Shown here piece after piece: positions 7,415-15,956 of a stretch of 33,309 nucleotides of DNA. The stretch comes from Moraxellaceae bacterium (GTDB lineage Bacteria > Pseudomonadota > Gammaproteobacteria > Pseudomonadales > Moraxellaceae): contig JAJFBF010000032.1 in assembly GCA_020697295.1 (NCBI GenBank), forward strand, positions 1 to 33,309, read 5' to 3'. Made by a program: the position numbers and the translations under genes. The notes under the pieces were generated by a model that worked only from the letters and a program-made list of their open reading frames with translations, ran no database searches and was not told the origin of the DNA. Position 1 is the stretch's first letter; each line of letters begins with the position of its first letter.

Positions 7415-8152
7415 TCAATTCCGGAGCAGGTCCGCGGCTTCACGCAGGGCCAGGGCCGGCACATCGGTGATGATGCTGTCCACCCCCATGGCCGCCAGTT
7501 CACGCATGCGTGCCGGGCTGTTGACGGTCCAGGTGGAGAGCAGCATCCCCGCCTCATGGGCTTGCCGGACCAGTTCGGGGCTGCAGCGCTCCTGGTGGGG
7601 CCCGAGGGCGCCACAGCCAAGGGCGCGGGCAATGGCCACCGGGTCCAGGCTGAAGTCCAGCTCGAAAAGGAAGCCGCGCGGAATCTCTGGCGCGGCCCGG
7701 CGTACGTATTCCAGGTAGTGGGGATTGAAGGAGGTGGTCCAGGCCCGGTCGCCAAAGCCGAACTCGCGCCAAAGCGACGGAAATTTCTCCGCCACGAACA
7801 GTGACTCATCCTCGCTGCGGGCTTTCACTTCGAACTGGATGTGCTCGAAGTCCCGCAATACTTCCATGACCGCGCGCAACGTCGGGATGCCTTCGGTCTC
7901 GGGCCAGTCGGGAAAGGCGCGCTGGGTCGCGTTGACCGCCGCCAGCTCCGCTGTCGTAAGCTCGCCCACGCGGCCATGGCCCAGGGTCGTACGATCGATG
8001 AAGCTGTCGTGGATGACGACCAGCTCGCCGTCCGCGCTGACCACGATATCGAGCTCAACGGCACGCACGCCCAGCTCGCGCAGATAGCGGAAGCCGCTCA
8101 GGGTATTTTCAGGTGCCTCGCCGCGCGCACCGCGATGGCCGATCAGGCGCAT
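7415..8152 (-). CDS. Glycerophosphodiester phosphodiesterase (cytosolic GDPD)
   Basis: A 245-residue GDPD-fold enzyme that hydrolyses glycerophosphodiesters to glycerol-3-phosphate and an alcohol with a divalent metal. The catalytic signature is clear: HRG at residues 6-8, PENT at 14-17, E33 and D35 (VELDIVVS), and H48-D49 (VVIHDS). Further conserved parts are EVKA in the middle and STWTVNS near the C-terminus. There is no signal peptide, so it resembles the cytosolic UgpQ type rather than periplasmic GlpQ. The start at ATG 8150-8152 is preceded by GGAGG at five bases; the longer frame to 8203 is not needed. Its position next to the PilZ and Lol genes matches P. aeruginosa PA2990. No transport gene adjoins it. 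Confidence 0.93.
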   Translation of the reverse strand: MRLIGHRGARGEAPENTLSGFRYLRELGVRAVELDIVVSADGELVVIHDSFIDRTTLGHGRVGELTTAELAAVNATQRAFPDWPETEGIPTLRAVMEVLRDFEHIQFEVKARSEDESLFVAEKFPSLWREFGFGDRAWTTSFNPHYLEYVRRAAPEIPRGFLFELDFSLDPVAIARALGCGALGPHQERCSPELVRQAHEAGMLLSTWTVNSPARMRELAAMGVDSIITDVPALALREAADLLRN

Positions 8153-8302
8153 TCCTTCCTCCAGGACAGATGGCAGGCGACTGCCATGCGCGCATTCCCC
8201 CACAAAAGCCGGCCGCTGTCATCCCTGCCCCCGGGGGCAATCGGATGCGCCGGGGGTAGGGAGGGCGATCCAGGCCTGACTGGCTTCCTTGCGCCGCAAA
8301 CG

Positions 8303-8328
8303 AAAAAGGCCGACATGATGTCGGCCCC
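8303..8328 (-). terminator. Rho-independent terminator after the Pro/Ala-rich protein gene
   Basis: On the minus strand, GGCCGACA (8326-8319) pairs perfectly with TGTCGGCC (8315-8308) over a three-base loop, followed by TTTTTCG. It lies about 18 bases past the stop codon of the gene at 8346-8942 and separates that gene from the GDPD gene. Confidence 0.85.
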
Positions 8329-8345
8329 TTCGTTTCCGGCTCGCC

Positions 8346-8942
8346 TCACTTGACGATGATGCGGCCAGTCTCAGGATCAAAAGTATAGGTTTCGTTGGCG
8401 GGAGCTGCCGTACCCGGGGCCGCGCCAGTAGTCGCTTCGCCTGTCGTGGTGCTGCCGGCTGCCGACTTTTCGGCGGCGGCCTTGCTCATGGCGTCGGCTT
8501 CGGCGGCTTCGCGGCTAGCCGGGGCAGGCGCTGCTTCTGTCGAGGCGGGCACTACAGGAGCCGGCGTTGCGGGGGCTGCTGTCGCGGGAGCGGCGACAGG
8601 CGCTGCCGGAGCAACAGGCTTAGCCGCCGGGGCGGGCGCCGGTTTCGCCGCCGGTACGGGTGCAGGTGCCGGCTTGGCGGCCGGAACGGCCGGGGCAGGG
8701 CTGCCGCTGCGCTGCACATTCATGCTGTGCACGACGGTGGAGCGTTCAAACACCACCACGGAGTCACTGTATTCCCAGCGGGTGATAGGGGGGGTGCCGA
8801 CGGGGGCATCCTTGCGCAGGGGTTGGCCAAACTGGGCCTCGACCGCCTTCATGCTCATGCCCGCCTCGGGCAGGGCCGCGACAGCGGCGAAGGGCTGGCA
8901 CAAGGCAAGCAGGAGGGCGCAGGTGCTGGACTTGGCGCGCAT
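8346..8942 (-). CDS. Secreted Pro/Ala-rich protein with SmpA/OmlA-like N-terminal domain
   Basis: A 198-residue protein with a Sec signal peptide (basic MRAK, hydrophobic core, likely cleavage after AVAA near residue 23). The mature part starts with a short domain of about 55 residues (GMSMKAVEAQFGQPL, then PPITRWEYSDSVVVFE) that resembles the repeat unit of SmpA/OmlA-like periplasmic proteins and has counterparts of unknown function in other gammaproteobacteria. A low-complexity stretch rich in Pro and Ala (AKPAPAP repeats, about residues 80-145) follows, then a Thr/Gly/Ala region and a short conserved-looking tail, TYTFDPETGRIIVK. The linker could span periplasm or peptidoglycan. The start is ATG 8940-8942; GGGGA upstream is the only candidate ribosome site. 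Function is unknown. The gene has its own terminator at 8303-8328. Confidence 0.8.
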   Translation of the reverse strand: MRAKSSTCALLLALCQPFAAVAALPEAGMSMKAVEAQFGQPLRKDAPVGTPPITRWEYSDSVVVFERSTVVHSMNVQRSGSPAPAVPAAKPAPAPVPAAKPAPAPAAKPVAPAAPVAAPATAAPATPAPVVPASTEAAPAPASREAAEADAMSKAAAEKSAAGSTTTGEATTGAAPGTAAPANETYTFDPETGRIIVK

Positions 8943-9010
8943 CTTGGGTCCCCAATCCTTTGTAGTTGTTATGGAAATTTCAATGACTCTAGTGACTTGA
9001 CGGTCGGTAT

Positions 9011-9622
9011 TCAACCGTTTTCTGGGTTCAGGAAGTCCTCCACCACCTCTATTTCCTTGACCTTGCGAATCACGTCACGGCCCAGGGTATTGCGGTCCTC
9101 CTCGCGCAGGGAAACAAAGGCCACGCCGGTCCGGTAGCCCTCCAGGTCCTCTTCCTCGCAGAACACGATGCGACCGGTGGCGGCGATATGGTAGCCGCGG
9201 GCGGAGTTGCTGATGCCCAGGTGCAGGTGCAGGCCGGGCAGCAGTGGCTCGGCGGCATGGAAGGAGAGCCCGCTCTCGGAGAGGTTGACCCGTTGCGGCG
9301 CCGGCGAGGTCACTTGGCTCAGGCCGCCCTCCAGGGCCTCGGTCAGCAGGCCCAACTTGCGGTTGAACATGCTGATCAGCTCATCGACCCCGGGAAGCGA
9401 CCGGGTCAGGGCGTTCACCGCGTCCTGGTGCTGTTCTTCTATGCGGGCGAGCTCGACGGACAGGGTGAAGTGCCGGGGCAGGGCAAAGCAGGCATCGTAG
9501 GGATCGTAGCCGGCCTCGACCGCGCTGATGCGCTGGTAGATAAGGGAAAGGGTCGAGTTGATGCGGGTGGCGGCGCGGCGGTCGCTGGGGTTGTCGCTGG
9601 GGGTGTCGGGTGCGGCGCTCAT
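9011..9622 (-). CDS. PilZ-domain protein, probable c-di-GMP receptor, with helical insertion
   Basis: A 203-residue PilZ-type protein. The two halves of the c-di-GMP binding signature are present: RRAATR at residues 15-20 (RxxxR) and NLSESG at 113-118 (D/NxSxxG). They are about 93 residues apart rather than the usual 25-35. The intervening stretch (about 25-105) looks mainly helical (LSVELARIEEQHQDAVNALT, then MFNRKLGLLTEAL) and could form a dimerising coiled region. After NLSESG comes a beta-rich PilZ barrel (GYRTGVAFVSL). It is cytosolic and diverges from lolC, as does PA2989 in P. aeruginosa. It ends close to the start of the Pro/Ala-rich protein gene on the same strand. The target is unknown. 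Confidence 0.85.
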   Translation of the reverse strand: MSAAPDTPSDNPSDRRAATRINSTLSLIYQRISAVEAGYDPYDACFALPRHFTLSVELARIEEQHQDAVNALTRSLPGVDELISMFNRKLGLLTEALEGGLSQVTSPAPQRVNLSESGLSFHAAEPLLPGLHLHLGISNSARGYHIAATGRIVFCEEEDLEGYRTGVAFVSLREEDRNTLGRDVIRKVKEIEVVEDFLNPENG

Positions 9623-9661
9623 GGCGGCCCTCGTCTTGTTATCAGGTATCAGCTGACTGTC

Positions 9662-9692
9662 TTGTTCAGCTTTTTGCCAAGTGTGGTTTAAT
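9662..9692 (+). promoter_or_regulatory. Possible promoter for the lol operon
   Basis: TTGTTC (9662-9667) and an extended -10, TG-G-TTTAAT (hexamer 9687-9692), are separated by 19 bases, longer than ideal. Transcription would start near 9699, at the chosen lolC start codon 9700, and there is no Shine-Dalgarno upstream of it. Motif match only. Confidence 0.35.
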
Positions 9693-9699
9693 GCGGCGC

Positions 9700-10935
9700 A
9701 TGTTCAAGCCCGTCTCCCTGTTTATCGGCCTTCGCTATATACGTGCCAAGCGCCGCAATCATTTCATATCCTTTATTTCCCTGACCTCCATCATCGGCCT
9801 GATGCTGGGGGTGGCGGTGCTCATCACCGTGCTTTCGGTCATGAACGGCTTCGATCGTGAGCTCAAGAACCGCATCCTCGGGATGGTGCCACAGGGTACG
9901 CTGAATGCCTATGAGCCCTTCCGCAACTGGGAGCGCGTGGCCGAATTTGCCCGTCGCGAGCCCGGGGTGGAGGCGGCGGCCCCCTACAACCACTTGCAGG
10001 GCATGATTGCCGCGAGTGGACTGGTCAGCGGCGCCCTGGTCACCGGCATCGAGCCCGAGGCGGAAAAGAAGGTGTCCATCGTGCACCGGCACCTCGTGAC
10101 CGGGCGCCTGGAGGACCTGCGCGCCGGTGAGTTCGGCATCATCCTGGGCGCGGGACTCGCCGGTAATCTTGGGGTGGGCCAGGGCGACAAGGTCACCTTG
10201 GTATTGCCCGAGGCCTCGCTGTCGCCGGCGGGCGTGATTCCCCGCTTCAAGCGCTTTACGGTGGTGGGTGTGTTCAAGGTCGGTGCCGACATCGACGGCA
10301 TGATCGCCTACGTCAACATCCACGATGCCGGCCGCCTGCTGCGCATCGGCGACAAGGTCCAGGGCGTCCGCCTCAAGTTCCACGATCTCTTTGCCGCGCC
10401 TGAAATCAGCGCTCGCCTGGCGGCCCGCCATCCCGACCTGCTCTATGCCACCAACTGGACCCTTACCCACGGCAACCTGTTCAGCGCCATCCAGATGGAA
10501 AAGGCCATGATGGCCCTGCTGCTCGGCTTCATTGTCGTGGTCTCGGCCTTCAACATCCTGTCCAGCCTGGTCATGGTGGTCACCGACAAGAAGGCGGACA
10601 TCGCCATCCTGCGCACCATGGGCGCGAGCTCGGAAGTGATCCGGCGCATCTTCATCGTGCAGGGCGCCCTTATCGGCATTGTCGGGACCACGCTGGGCGT
10701 CGGCCTGGGCGTGTTGCTGTCGCTGACCATCGGTGACATCGCCAGCGGCATCGAGGTGCTTTTCAATGTCCGCCTGTTCGACGCCTATTTTGTGAACTAC
10801 CTGCCCTCGCAACTCGAGTGGAGTGACGTGCTCAAGGTCAGCATTTCCGCGCTCGTGCTCAGCCTGGGCGCCACGCGCTATCCCGCCCGCCGTGCGGCAA
10901 GCGTGCAGCCGGCGGAGGCCCTGCGCTATGAGTGA
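9700..10935 (+). CDS. lolC: Lipoprotein-releasing system permease (LolC/LolE family, possibly LolF)
   Basis: A 411-residue inner-membrane permease of the Lol ABC transporter, which extracts mature lipoproteins from the inner membrane and passes them to LolA. The N-terminus ([20 protein letters not shown]) is followed by a first membrane helix (about 25-47), a large periplasmic domain, and three C-terminal helices (from about residue 268), ending in the family-typical PAEALRYE. A proline-bearing loop, [15 protein letters not shown], matches the LolC hook that docks LolA. I chose ATG 9700, matching homologues; ATG 9691 is also in frame. lolD follows with an eight-base overlap, but no lolE follows, so this could be the single LolF-type permease acting as a homodimer. 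A distant lolE cannot be excluded. Confidence 0.92.
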   Translation: MFKPVSLFIGLRYIRAKRRNHFISFISLTSIIGLMLGVAVLITVLSVMNGFDRELKNRILGMVPQGTLNAYEPFRNWERVAEFARREPGVEAAAPYNHLQGMIAASGLVSGALVTGIEPEAEKKVSIVHRHLVTGRLEDLRAGEFGIILGAGLAGNLGVGQGDKVTLVLPEASLSPAGVIPRFKRFTVVGVFKVGADIDGMIAYVNIHDAGRLLRIGDKVQGVRLKFHDLFAAPEISARLAARHPDLLYATNWTLTHGNLFSAIQMEKAMMALLLGFIVVVSAFNILSSLVMVVTDKKADIAILRTMGASSEVIRRIFIVQGALIGIVGTTLGVGLGVLLSLTIGDIASGIEVLFNVRLFDAYFVNYLPSQLEWSDVLKVSISALVLSLGATRYPARRAASVQPAEALRYE

Positions 10936-11614
10936 ACCGGTGCTCGAGGCCCGCGGGCTGGTCAAGCGTTTCGAAGAAGGCCCCCAGGTGCTGGAGATCC
11001 TGCATGGCATCGACATGGAAGTGCGCCGCGGCGAGTTCGTCGCCATTGTCGGCAGCTCCGGCTCCGGCAAGACCACGCTCCTGCACCTGCTGAGTGGCCT
11101 GGACACGCCGAGCGCGGGCGAAGTGCGCATCTGCGGCCAGGACTTCAGCCGCTGCAAGGAGGCCCAGCGCGGCGAACTGCGCAACCGCCACATCGGCTTC
11201 GTCTACCAGTTCCACCATCTGTTGCCCGAATTCACCGCCCTTGAAAACGTCTGCATGCCGTTGTTGCTGCGCAAGGGCAGCATTGCCGAGGCGGAGGCGC
11301 GCGCCACGCGCATGCTGGTGCGCGTCGGGCTGGGCGAACGCCTGGGGCACAAGCCGGCGGAGCTGTCGGGGGGGGAACGCCAGCGCGTGGCCCTGGCGCG
11401 CGCACTGGTGACGGAGCCCGCCGTGGTGCTGGCGGACGAGCCTACCGGCAACCTCGATAACGACACCTCAGAGGATGTCCAGGCGCTGCTGGTCGAGCTC
11501 AATCGGGAACTGGGCATCAGCTTCCTGATCGTGACCCACGACCCGTCGCTGGCGGGCAAGGCCCATCGCATCCTGCGCATGGACCACGGCCGCCTCGCCG
11601 ACCTGTCGGCCTGA
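10928..11614 (+). CDS. lolD: Lipoprotein-releasing system ATP-binding protein LolD
   Basis: A 228-residue ABC ATPase that powers lipoprotein extraction on the cytoplasmic face of the Lol complex. It has Walker [10 protein letters not shown] (near residue 41), Q-loop [18 protein letters not shown], signature LSGGERQR (near 145), Walker [13 protein letters not shown] and the switch histidine in IVTHDP. The [16 protein letters not shown] segment is characteristic of LolD within the MacB-like ATPase group. ATG 10928 overlaps the last codons of the permease gene by eight bases, so the two are translationally coupled. A run of eight G within the LSGG codons (around 11367) is a potential slippage or sequencing-error site, but the frame is intact. 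Confidence 0.96.
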   Translation: MSEPVLEARGLVKRFEEGPQVLEILHGIDMEVRRGEFVAIVGSSGSGKTTLLHLLSGLDTPSAGEVRICGQDFSRCKEAQRGELRNRHIGFVYQFHHLLPEFTALENVCMPLLLRKGSIAEAEARATRMLVRVGLGERLGHKPAELSGGERQRVALARALVTEPAVVLADEPTGNLDNDTSEDVQALLVELNRELGISFLIVTHDPSLAGKAHRILRMDHGRLADLSA

Positions 11615-11642
11615 CCGGCAGCCGCGGCCTTCCTTTTCTGCC

Positions 11643-12221
11643 TCAGGCGACGGGCGTCGCCTGCTGTCGCTTCCGCTGGCGCCGCTTCCAGGCGTTGAGC
11701 ACATGCCAGCGCCAGTAAAGGCGCATCAGGACATAGCCCAGGCTGCCGGCCAGCAGGCCCAGCACCATGGTGCCCAGCAGAAAGGGTTCCAGGTAGCGGG
11801 CGAGATGGGTCGTCACCGGCTGGCCATAGCCCATCCAGTTCCCGAGTACCCGGGTCAGTTCATTGAGGAATTGCCCCAGCTCCGCGCCACTGGCCATGGG
11901 CAGGCCAAGCAGGGTGCTGCCCAGCCAGTAAGCCACCCACATGAGTGGCAGCAGGGTCAGGGGATTGCTGATCCAGACCAGCAGCATGGTGAGCGGCAGG
12001 TTGACGCGGAAGAGGATGGCCAGTGCCGCCGCCGGCAGCATCTGGAAGGGCATCGGCAGCATGGCGCACCAGAGTCCCCAGAACATGGCGCCGGCCGCGG
12101 AGCGGCGGTGCAGGTGCCAGAGCCCGGGCTCAGCCAGCCGCTTGCTCATGAAGCGCAGCATCGGATGATGGATGATGCGCTCCGGGGCGGGCAGATAGCG
12201 GGTGATAAGGCGTTTGGGCAT
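11643..12221 (-). CDS. DUF2062 membrane protein
   Basis: A 192-residue DUF2062 protein of unknown function. The N-terminal part (MPKRLITRYLPAPERI, then LWHLHRRSAAGAMFWGLW) is typical of the family. The core has several hydrophobic segments (about 45-70, 75-105 and 150-175), with the family-like MPFQMLPAAALAILFR and WISNPLTLLPL. The C-terminus is very basic (WKRRQRKRQQ). The start is ATG 12221; an in-frame TTG at 12230 is less likely. It converges on lolD with only 28 bases between stop codons and diverges from comEC. P. aeruginosa PA2985 occupies the same position. The conserved placement between lol and comEC genes does not yet tell its role. Confidence 0.9.
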   Translation of the reverse strand: MPKRLITRYLPAPERIIHHPMLRFMSKRLAEPGLWHLHRRSAAGAMFWGLWCAMLPMPFQMLPAAALAILFRVNLPLTMLLVWISNPLTLLPLMWVAYWLGSTLLGLPMASGAELGQFLNELTRVLGNWMGYGQPVTTHLARYLEPFLLGTMVLGLLAGSLGYVLMRLYWRWHVLNAWKRRQRKRQQATPVA

Positions 12222-12369
12222 GGAGCGCAACCGGGAAAAAGTGCGCCATCTTTGACAATCGGTCAGGTCAGGTCAATGCCTTTCACGTCGCCGGGACAAA
12301 GTCCGCCAGCGCTCGCGCACGTCTCTCTCTAGAATCCCGCCTCCCTGTTTCCCGCCACAAGGATGTGCG

Positions 12370-14745
12370 ATGGGACTCCTGCTCGCCGCCATGGCGGCCG
12401 GCCTGCTCCTGCTGCCGCTGCTGCCGGTGTTGCCGCCACTCGCACTGCCGCTCGGGCTAGCCCTGGCGTTCCTGCTGGCCTGGTCGCGCGCGCGCCGCCC
12501 CTGGCTGCTGGCCGGCCTTGCCTTTTGCCTGGCCTGCGCATGGTCGACGCAGGGCGCGCGGCAGGCGCTGGAGCAGCGCATTCCCGCCGCATGGGAGGGC
12601 CGCTCCTTGCTGGTTCGCGGTGAGGTGGAGGGGTTGCCCGAGGCGGCGGAGCCCCGCGGGGCGCGCTTTCGTTTCCGGCCGCGGGAGTGGCGCCTGGAGG
12701 GGGAGGGAGCTTTCCTGCCCGGGCACGGGCGCTGGCAATTGTTTTCATCCCTGCCGGGCCTGCCCATGCCGGGCAGTGATTGCCGACTGGAAGTACGACT
12801 GAAGCGGCCGCACGGCGCCGCCAATCCCGCCGGTTTCGACTTTGAGGCCTGGCTGCTTTCCGAGGGGGTCACCGCCACCGGTTCGGTGCGGGCGATTCAG
12901 TGCGAGCCGCCCCGGGGATTTTCCATGGACCGCCTGCGCTTGCGCCTGCGCCAGGAGTTCAGTCGCCGCTATCCGGAGCGGCCCGCCGCCGGCGTGCTGC
13001 TCGCCCTCGTCAGTGGCGATCGCAGCCTGGTCGACGAGGCGGCCTGGCAGAACTACAGCATCACCGGCGTCGTCCATCTCATGGCGATCTCCGGCATGCA
13101 CGTCACCATGCTGGCCGCAGTGGCGGCGTGGCTGCTGCTGCGCCTGCTGCGGCTGTGGCCGCGGCTCGGCCTGCGCTGGCCGCTGCAGCGACCGGTCATG
13201 CTCGCCGGCCTGGGCGTGGCGCTGGCCTATAGCCTCCTGGCCGGCTTCTCGGTGCCGACCGAGCGTACGCTCGTCATGGTCGCGGTGGTGGTGCTGGCGC
13301 ACTTCGCCGGGCGCCGGCTGCCGCCTTTCCAGGTGTTGTTGCTGGCCTTGGTCGCGGTGCTGTCCTGGTCGCCGCTGGCCGTGCACGCGGCCGGGTTCTG
13401 GTTGTCCTTCGGTGCCGTCTCCGTCCTGATGCTCTTCGGCGTGGGGGAGGGGGAGATACCGGCCTGGCGCCAGGCCCTGCATCTGCAGTTCGCGGTTACC
13501 CTGCTGCTGTTGCCGCTCACGCTCTGGTTTTTTGATCGCATCAGCTGGGTGTCGCCCTTCGCCAACCTGGTCGCGGTCCCCCTTGTCACCTTCGGGGTCG
13601 TGCCACTGGGCCTGCTGGGCTTCCTGTGCTGGCTGACGGGCCTGGGGGCCGGCGCCGGCTTCTTCTGGAGCGGCGCCACCGGGCTGGTCGAGATCATGGA
13701 CGCGCTGATGGAGCAGTTTGCGGCCTGGCCGCTGGCCAGCGTGCCCTTCAGTCTTTCCGGCCTGGGCGCCTTGCTCTGGCTGACGCTGGCCGTGGTCTGC
13801 CTGCTGCAGCCGGCCAGCCTGCGCCTGCGCCTGCTGGCCCCGGCTTTCCTGCTGCCCTTGTGGTGGCCGCCGGCGGCGCTGTCGGGTGGGCAGATGCGCG
13901 TCACCGTCATTGATGTCGGGCAGGGCTTGTCGGTTCTGGTCGAAACCAGTGGCCACCGGCTGCTCTATGACACCGGCCCTGCCATGGGACCGCGCGCCGA
14001 CGCGGGACAGCGGCATGTGCTGCCCGTCCTTTACCGGCGAGGCATCTATCACCTCGATGCCCTGGTGCTCAGCCATGACCATCTTGATCACACCGGTGGC
14101 GCCGCCTCGGTACTCGGCGGAGTGACGGTAGGCCAGGGTCTGGGCGTGCGACCGGCCGCGCTGGCGCTGCCACCGGGGCTGTCCTGGCAGCGCTGCGAGG
14201 CCGGACAGCACTGGGCTTGGGATGGATGGGACTTTGCGATCCTCTATCCGGATGCCGATGAACTCCGGGATGCCCGCGGAGAAAACAACCGCTCCTGCGT
14301 GCTGCGCATCCGGCGAGGCAGCAGCAGCATCCTGCTGCCCGGTGATCTCGAGCGGTCGGGCGAAGTCGCGCTGCTGTCGCGCCTCGATCCGGGCGCGCTG
14401 AGGGCCAATGTGCTCGTGCTGGGCCATCACGGCAGTCGCACCTCGACTTCAGCCGCATTCCTGGCGGCGGTACACCCGGATTGGGCATTGGCTTCCGCGG
14501 GGTATCGCAATACCTTTCGCCATCCCAGCCGGACAGTACTGGAGTGCCTCGACGCGGCGGCCATCCCCTGGCGGAACACGGCGGCGAGCGGTGCGTTCAC
14601 ACTCCATTTCGATGGTGGGGGAGGAATACGCCTGGAGGAGTACCGGCGCGTTTCGGGGCACTATTGGCAAGCCAATGACAGCCCTGCAATTTTTGCGAAT
14701 TGGCGCGGCTTCGCCCTGCTTGGCGCGCTAGGGTTAAATCGGTAA
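12370..14745 (+). CDS. comEC: ComEC/Rec2 DNA-internalisation protein
   Basis: A 791-residue polytopic protein thought to form the inner-membrane channel for single-stranded DNA during natural transformation. The order is: two or more N-terminal membrane helices; a soluble OB-fold-like part (about 75-180); the Competence domain with multiple helices, beginning near YSITGVVHLMAISGMHVTML; and a C-terminal metallo-beta-lactamase domain from about residue 515 (VIDVGQGLSVLVE), with SHDHLDHTGG near 567 and GHHGSRTSTS near 684. The metal-binding histidines appear intact, so a nuclease role for this domain is possible. The start ATG 12370 has AAGGA six bases upstream. The gene is full length, so the strain has at least this transformation component; pilus genes are not in the window. 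Confidence 0.94.
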   Translation: MGLLLAAMAAGLLLLPLLPVLPPLALPLGLALAFLLAWSRARRPWLLAGLAFCLACAWSTQGARQALEQRIPAAWEGRSLLVRGEVEGLPEAAEPRGARFRFRPREWRLEGEGAFLPGHGRWQLFSSLPGLPMPGSDCRLEVRLKRPHGAANPAGFDFEAWLLSEGVTATGSVRAIQCEPPRGFSMDRLRLRLRQEFSRRYPERPAAGVLLALVSGDRSLVDEAAWQNYSITGVVHLMAISGMHVTMLAAVAAWLLLRLLRLWPRLGLRWPLQRPVMLAGLGVALAYSLLAGFSVPTERTLVMVAVVVLAHFAGRRLPPFQVLLLALVAVLSWSPLAVHAAGFWLSFGAVSVLMLFGVGEGEIPAWRQALHLQFAVTLLLLPLTLWFFDRISWVSPFANLVAVPLVTFGVVPLGLLGFLCWLTGLGAGAGFFWSGATGLVEIMDALMEQFAAWPLASVPFSLSGLGALLWLTLAVVCLLQPASLRLRLLAPAFLLPLWWPPAALSGGQMRVTVIDVGQGLSVLVETSGHRLLYDTGPAMGPRADAGQRHVLPVLYRRGIYHLDALVLSHDHLDHTGGAASVLGGVTVGQGLGVRPAALALPPGLSWQRCEAGQHWAWDGWDFAILYPDADELRDARGENNRSCVLRIRRGSSSILLPGDLERSGEVALLSRLDPGALRANVLVLGHHGSRTSTSAAFLAAVHPDWALASAGYRNTFRHPSRTVLECLDAAAIPWRNTAASGAFTLHFDGGGGIRLEEYRRVSGHYWQANDSPAIFANWRGFALLGALGLNR

Positions 14746-14748
14746 AGT
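14720..14748 (+). promoter_or_regulatory. Possible sigma70 promoter for exbB
   Basis: TTGGCG (14720-14725) and TAAAGT (14743-14748), with a 17-base spacer, each match the consensus at four of six positions. They overlap the end of comEC and would start transcription about 50 bases upstream of exbB. Motif match only. Confidence 0.35.
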
Positions 14749-14804
14749 AGCTTGGTTTTCAGGCCGGACAGTCTCCGGTTTGCCTCTGACTGGAGTGCGC
14801 GATT

Positions 14805-15479
14805 GTGTGGGAGCTGATCAAATCCGGTGGCTGGCTGATGTTGCCGATCCTGCTGGCATCAACCCTGGCCCTGGCCATTTGTCTTGAGCGGGCCTGGACG
14901 TTGCGAACCAGTCGAGTTGCGCCCCCTGACCTGTTGGCCCGGGTCTGGCAGTGGATCAAGAGTAACCAGCTCGACGCCGCCAAGCTGAAAGAGCTGCGCG
15001 AAAGCTCGCCGCTCGGGGAAATCCTGGCCGCTGGCCTGCTCAACTCCAAGCATGGTCGCGAGATCATGAAGGAAAGCATCGAGGAGGCCGCCTCCCACGT
15101 CATCCATGGCCTTGAGCGTTATCTGTCGCTGCTGGGCACGATCGCCGTGATTTCGCCGCTGCTGGGCCTGCTGGGCACCGTGGTGGGCATCATCGAAGCC
15201 TTCATGGCCGTCACCGCAACGGGCCTCAATGACCCCGCCTTGCTGGCAGGGGGCATTTCCAAGGCCCTGATCACGACCGCTGGCGGCTTGGTCGTCGCCA
15301 TTCCGGCCATGGTCATGCATCGCTATTTCACCCGTCACATCACTTCGGTCGCAGTTGAGATGGAGCAGCAGGCCATCAAGCTGGTCGATATCGTGCACGG
15401 TGACCGCGAGGTGGATGTCGAGCCGGCTGCCAAGCCCGCCGCCAAGCCCAAGCCCAAGCCGCGGGAGACCACGGCGTGA
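14805..15479 (+). CDS. exbB: ExbB/TolQ/MotA-family proton channel protein
   Basis: A 224-residue inner-membrane protein of the ExbB/TolQ family that, with ExbD, forms a proton-driven motor complex. Three membrane segments are visible: about 8-28, then LSLLGTIAVISPLLGLLGTV (about 106-125), and about 150-170 (LITTAGGLVVAIPAMV). The cytoplasmic loop between the first two is typical. The C-terminus is Lys/Pro-rich (AAKPKPKPRE). It starts with GTG 14805, with GGAG nine bases upstream. It overlaps exbD by four bases. No tonB or tolA lies nearby; instead msbA and lpxK follow, so the energised partner is unclear. Position and size match PA2983 in P. aeruginosa. Confidence 0.92.
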   Translation: MWELIKSGGWLMLPILLASTLALAICLERAWTLRTSRVAPPDLLARVWQWIKSNQLDAAKLKELRESSPLGEILAAGLLNSKHGREIMKESIEEAASHVIHGLERYLSLLGTIAVISPLLGLLGTVVGIIEAFMAVTATGLNDPALLAGGISKALITTAGGLVVAIPAMVMHRYFTRHITSVAVEMEQQAIKLVDIVHGDREVDVEPAAKPAAKPKPKPRETTA

Positions 15480-15901
15480 AATTCCGTCGTCCCGCCGAGG
15501 ATCCGCTGGAGCTCAATCTCACGCCGTTGATTGACTGCCTGCTGTTCCTGATCATTTTCTTCATGCTGTCCACGACCTTCCTGCGTCCGAGCAAGCTGCA
15601 GATCAGCCTGCCCGAGGCCGGGGGCGAGGCGGCGGCCAATTCATCGGCCAGCAATGTCGAAGTCTCCATCAGCGCCAGCGGCAGTTTTGCCGTCAATGGC
15701 CAGGTGCTGGCCAGCCGGCAGGCCACCAGCCTGCGCTCGGCCATCGAAAAGGCAAGCCAGGGAAACCACGAGATTCCCTTTCTCATCTCCGCCGACGGCA
15801 ACACGCCGCACCAGGCCGTGGTGACGGTCATGGACGTGGCAGGCCAGATGGGCTTCCAGAGCCTCAGCATCAGCACCCGCCAGCCCGAAGCGGCAAAATA
15901 A
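15476..15901 (+). CDS. exbD: ExbD/TolR-family biopolymer transport protein
   Basis: A 141-residue protein with a short cytoplasmic N-terminus, one membrane helix (LTPLIDCLLFLIIFFMLSTT) and a periplasmic domain. The aspartate D20 in that helix corresponds to the conserved protonatable residue that carries protons through ExbBD/TolQR motors. The start is GTG 15476, overlapping the exbB stop by four bases, so the two are coupled. The periplasmic domain ends with a family-like VVTVMDVAGQMGF segment. After it, 55 bases separate it from msbA. Assignment to ExbD rather than TolR is by position, since no tol genes are present. Confidence 0.92.
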   Translation: MKFRRPAEDPLELNLTPLIDCLLFLIIFFMLSTTFLRPSKLQISLPEAGGEAAANSSASNVEVSISASGSFAVNGQVLASRQATSLRSAIEKASQGNHEIPFLISADGNTPHQAVVTVMDVAGQMGFQSLSISTRQPEAAK

Positions 15902-15956
15902 TCCAGCTGTCGCGGGTCGCTTCCTGCCCGCGCGGCGCTTCCCCACGGTCTTCCCT

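Noticed and set aside
9610..9699. Longer start for the lolC permease at 9610
   Set aside because: The extra residues are not like the family, and the frame overlaps the PilZ gene start. The family begins with [13 protein letters not shown].
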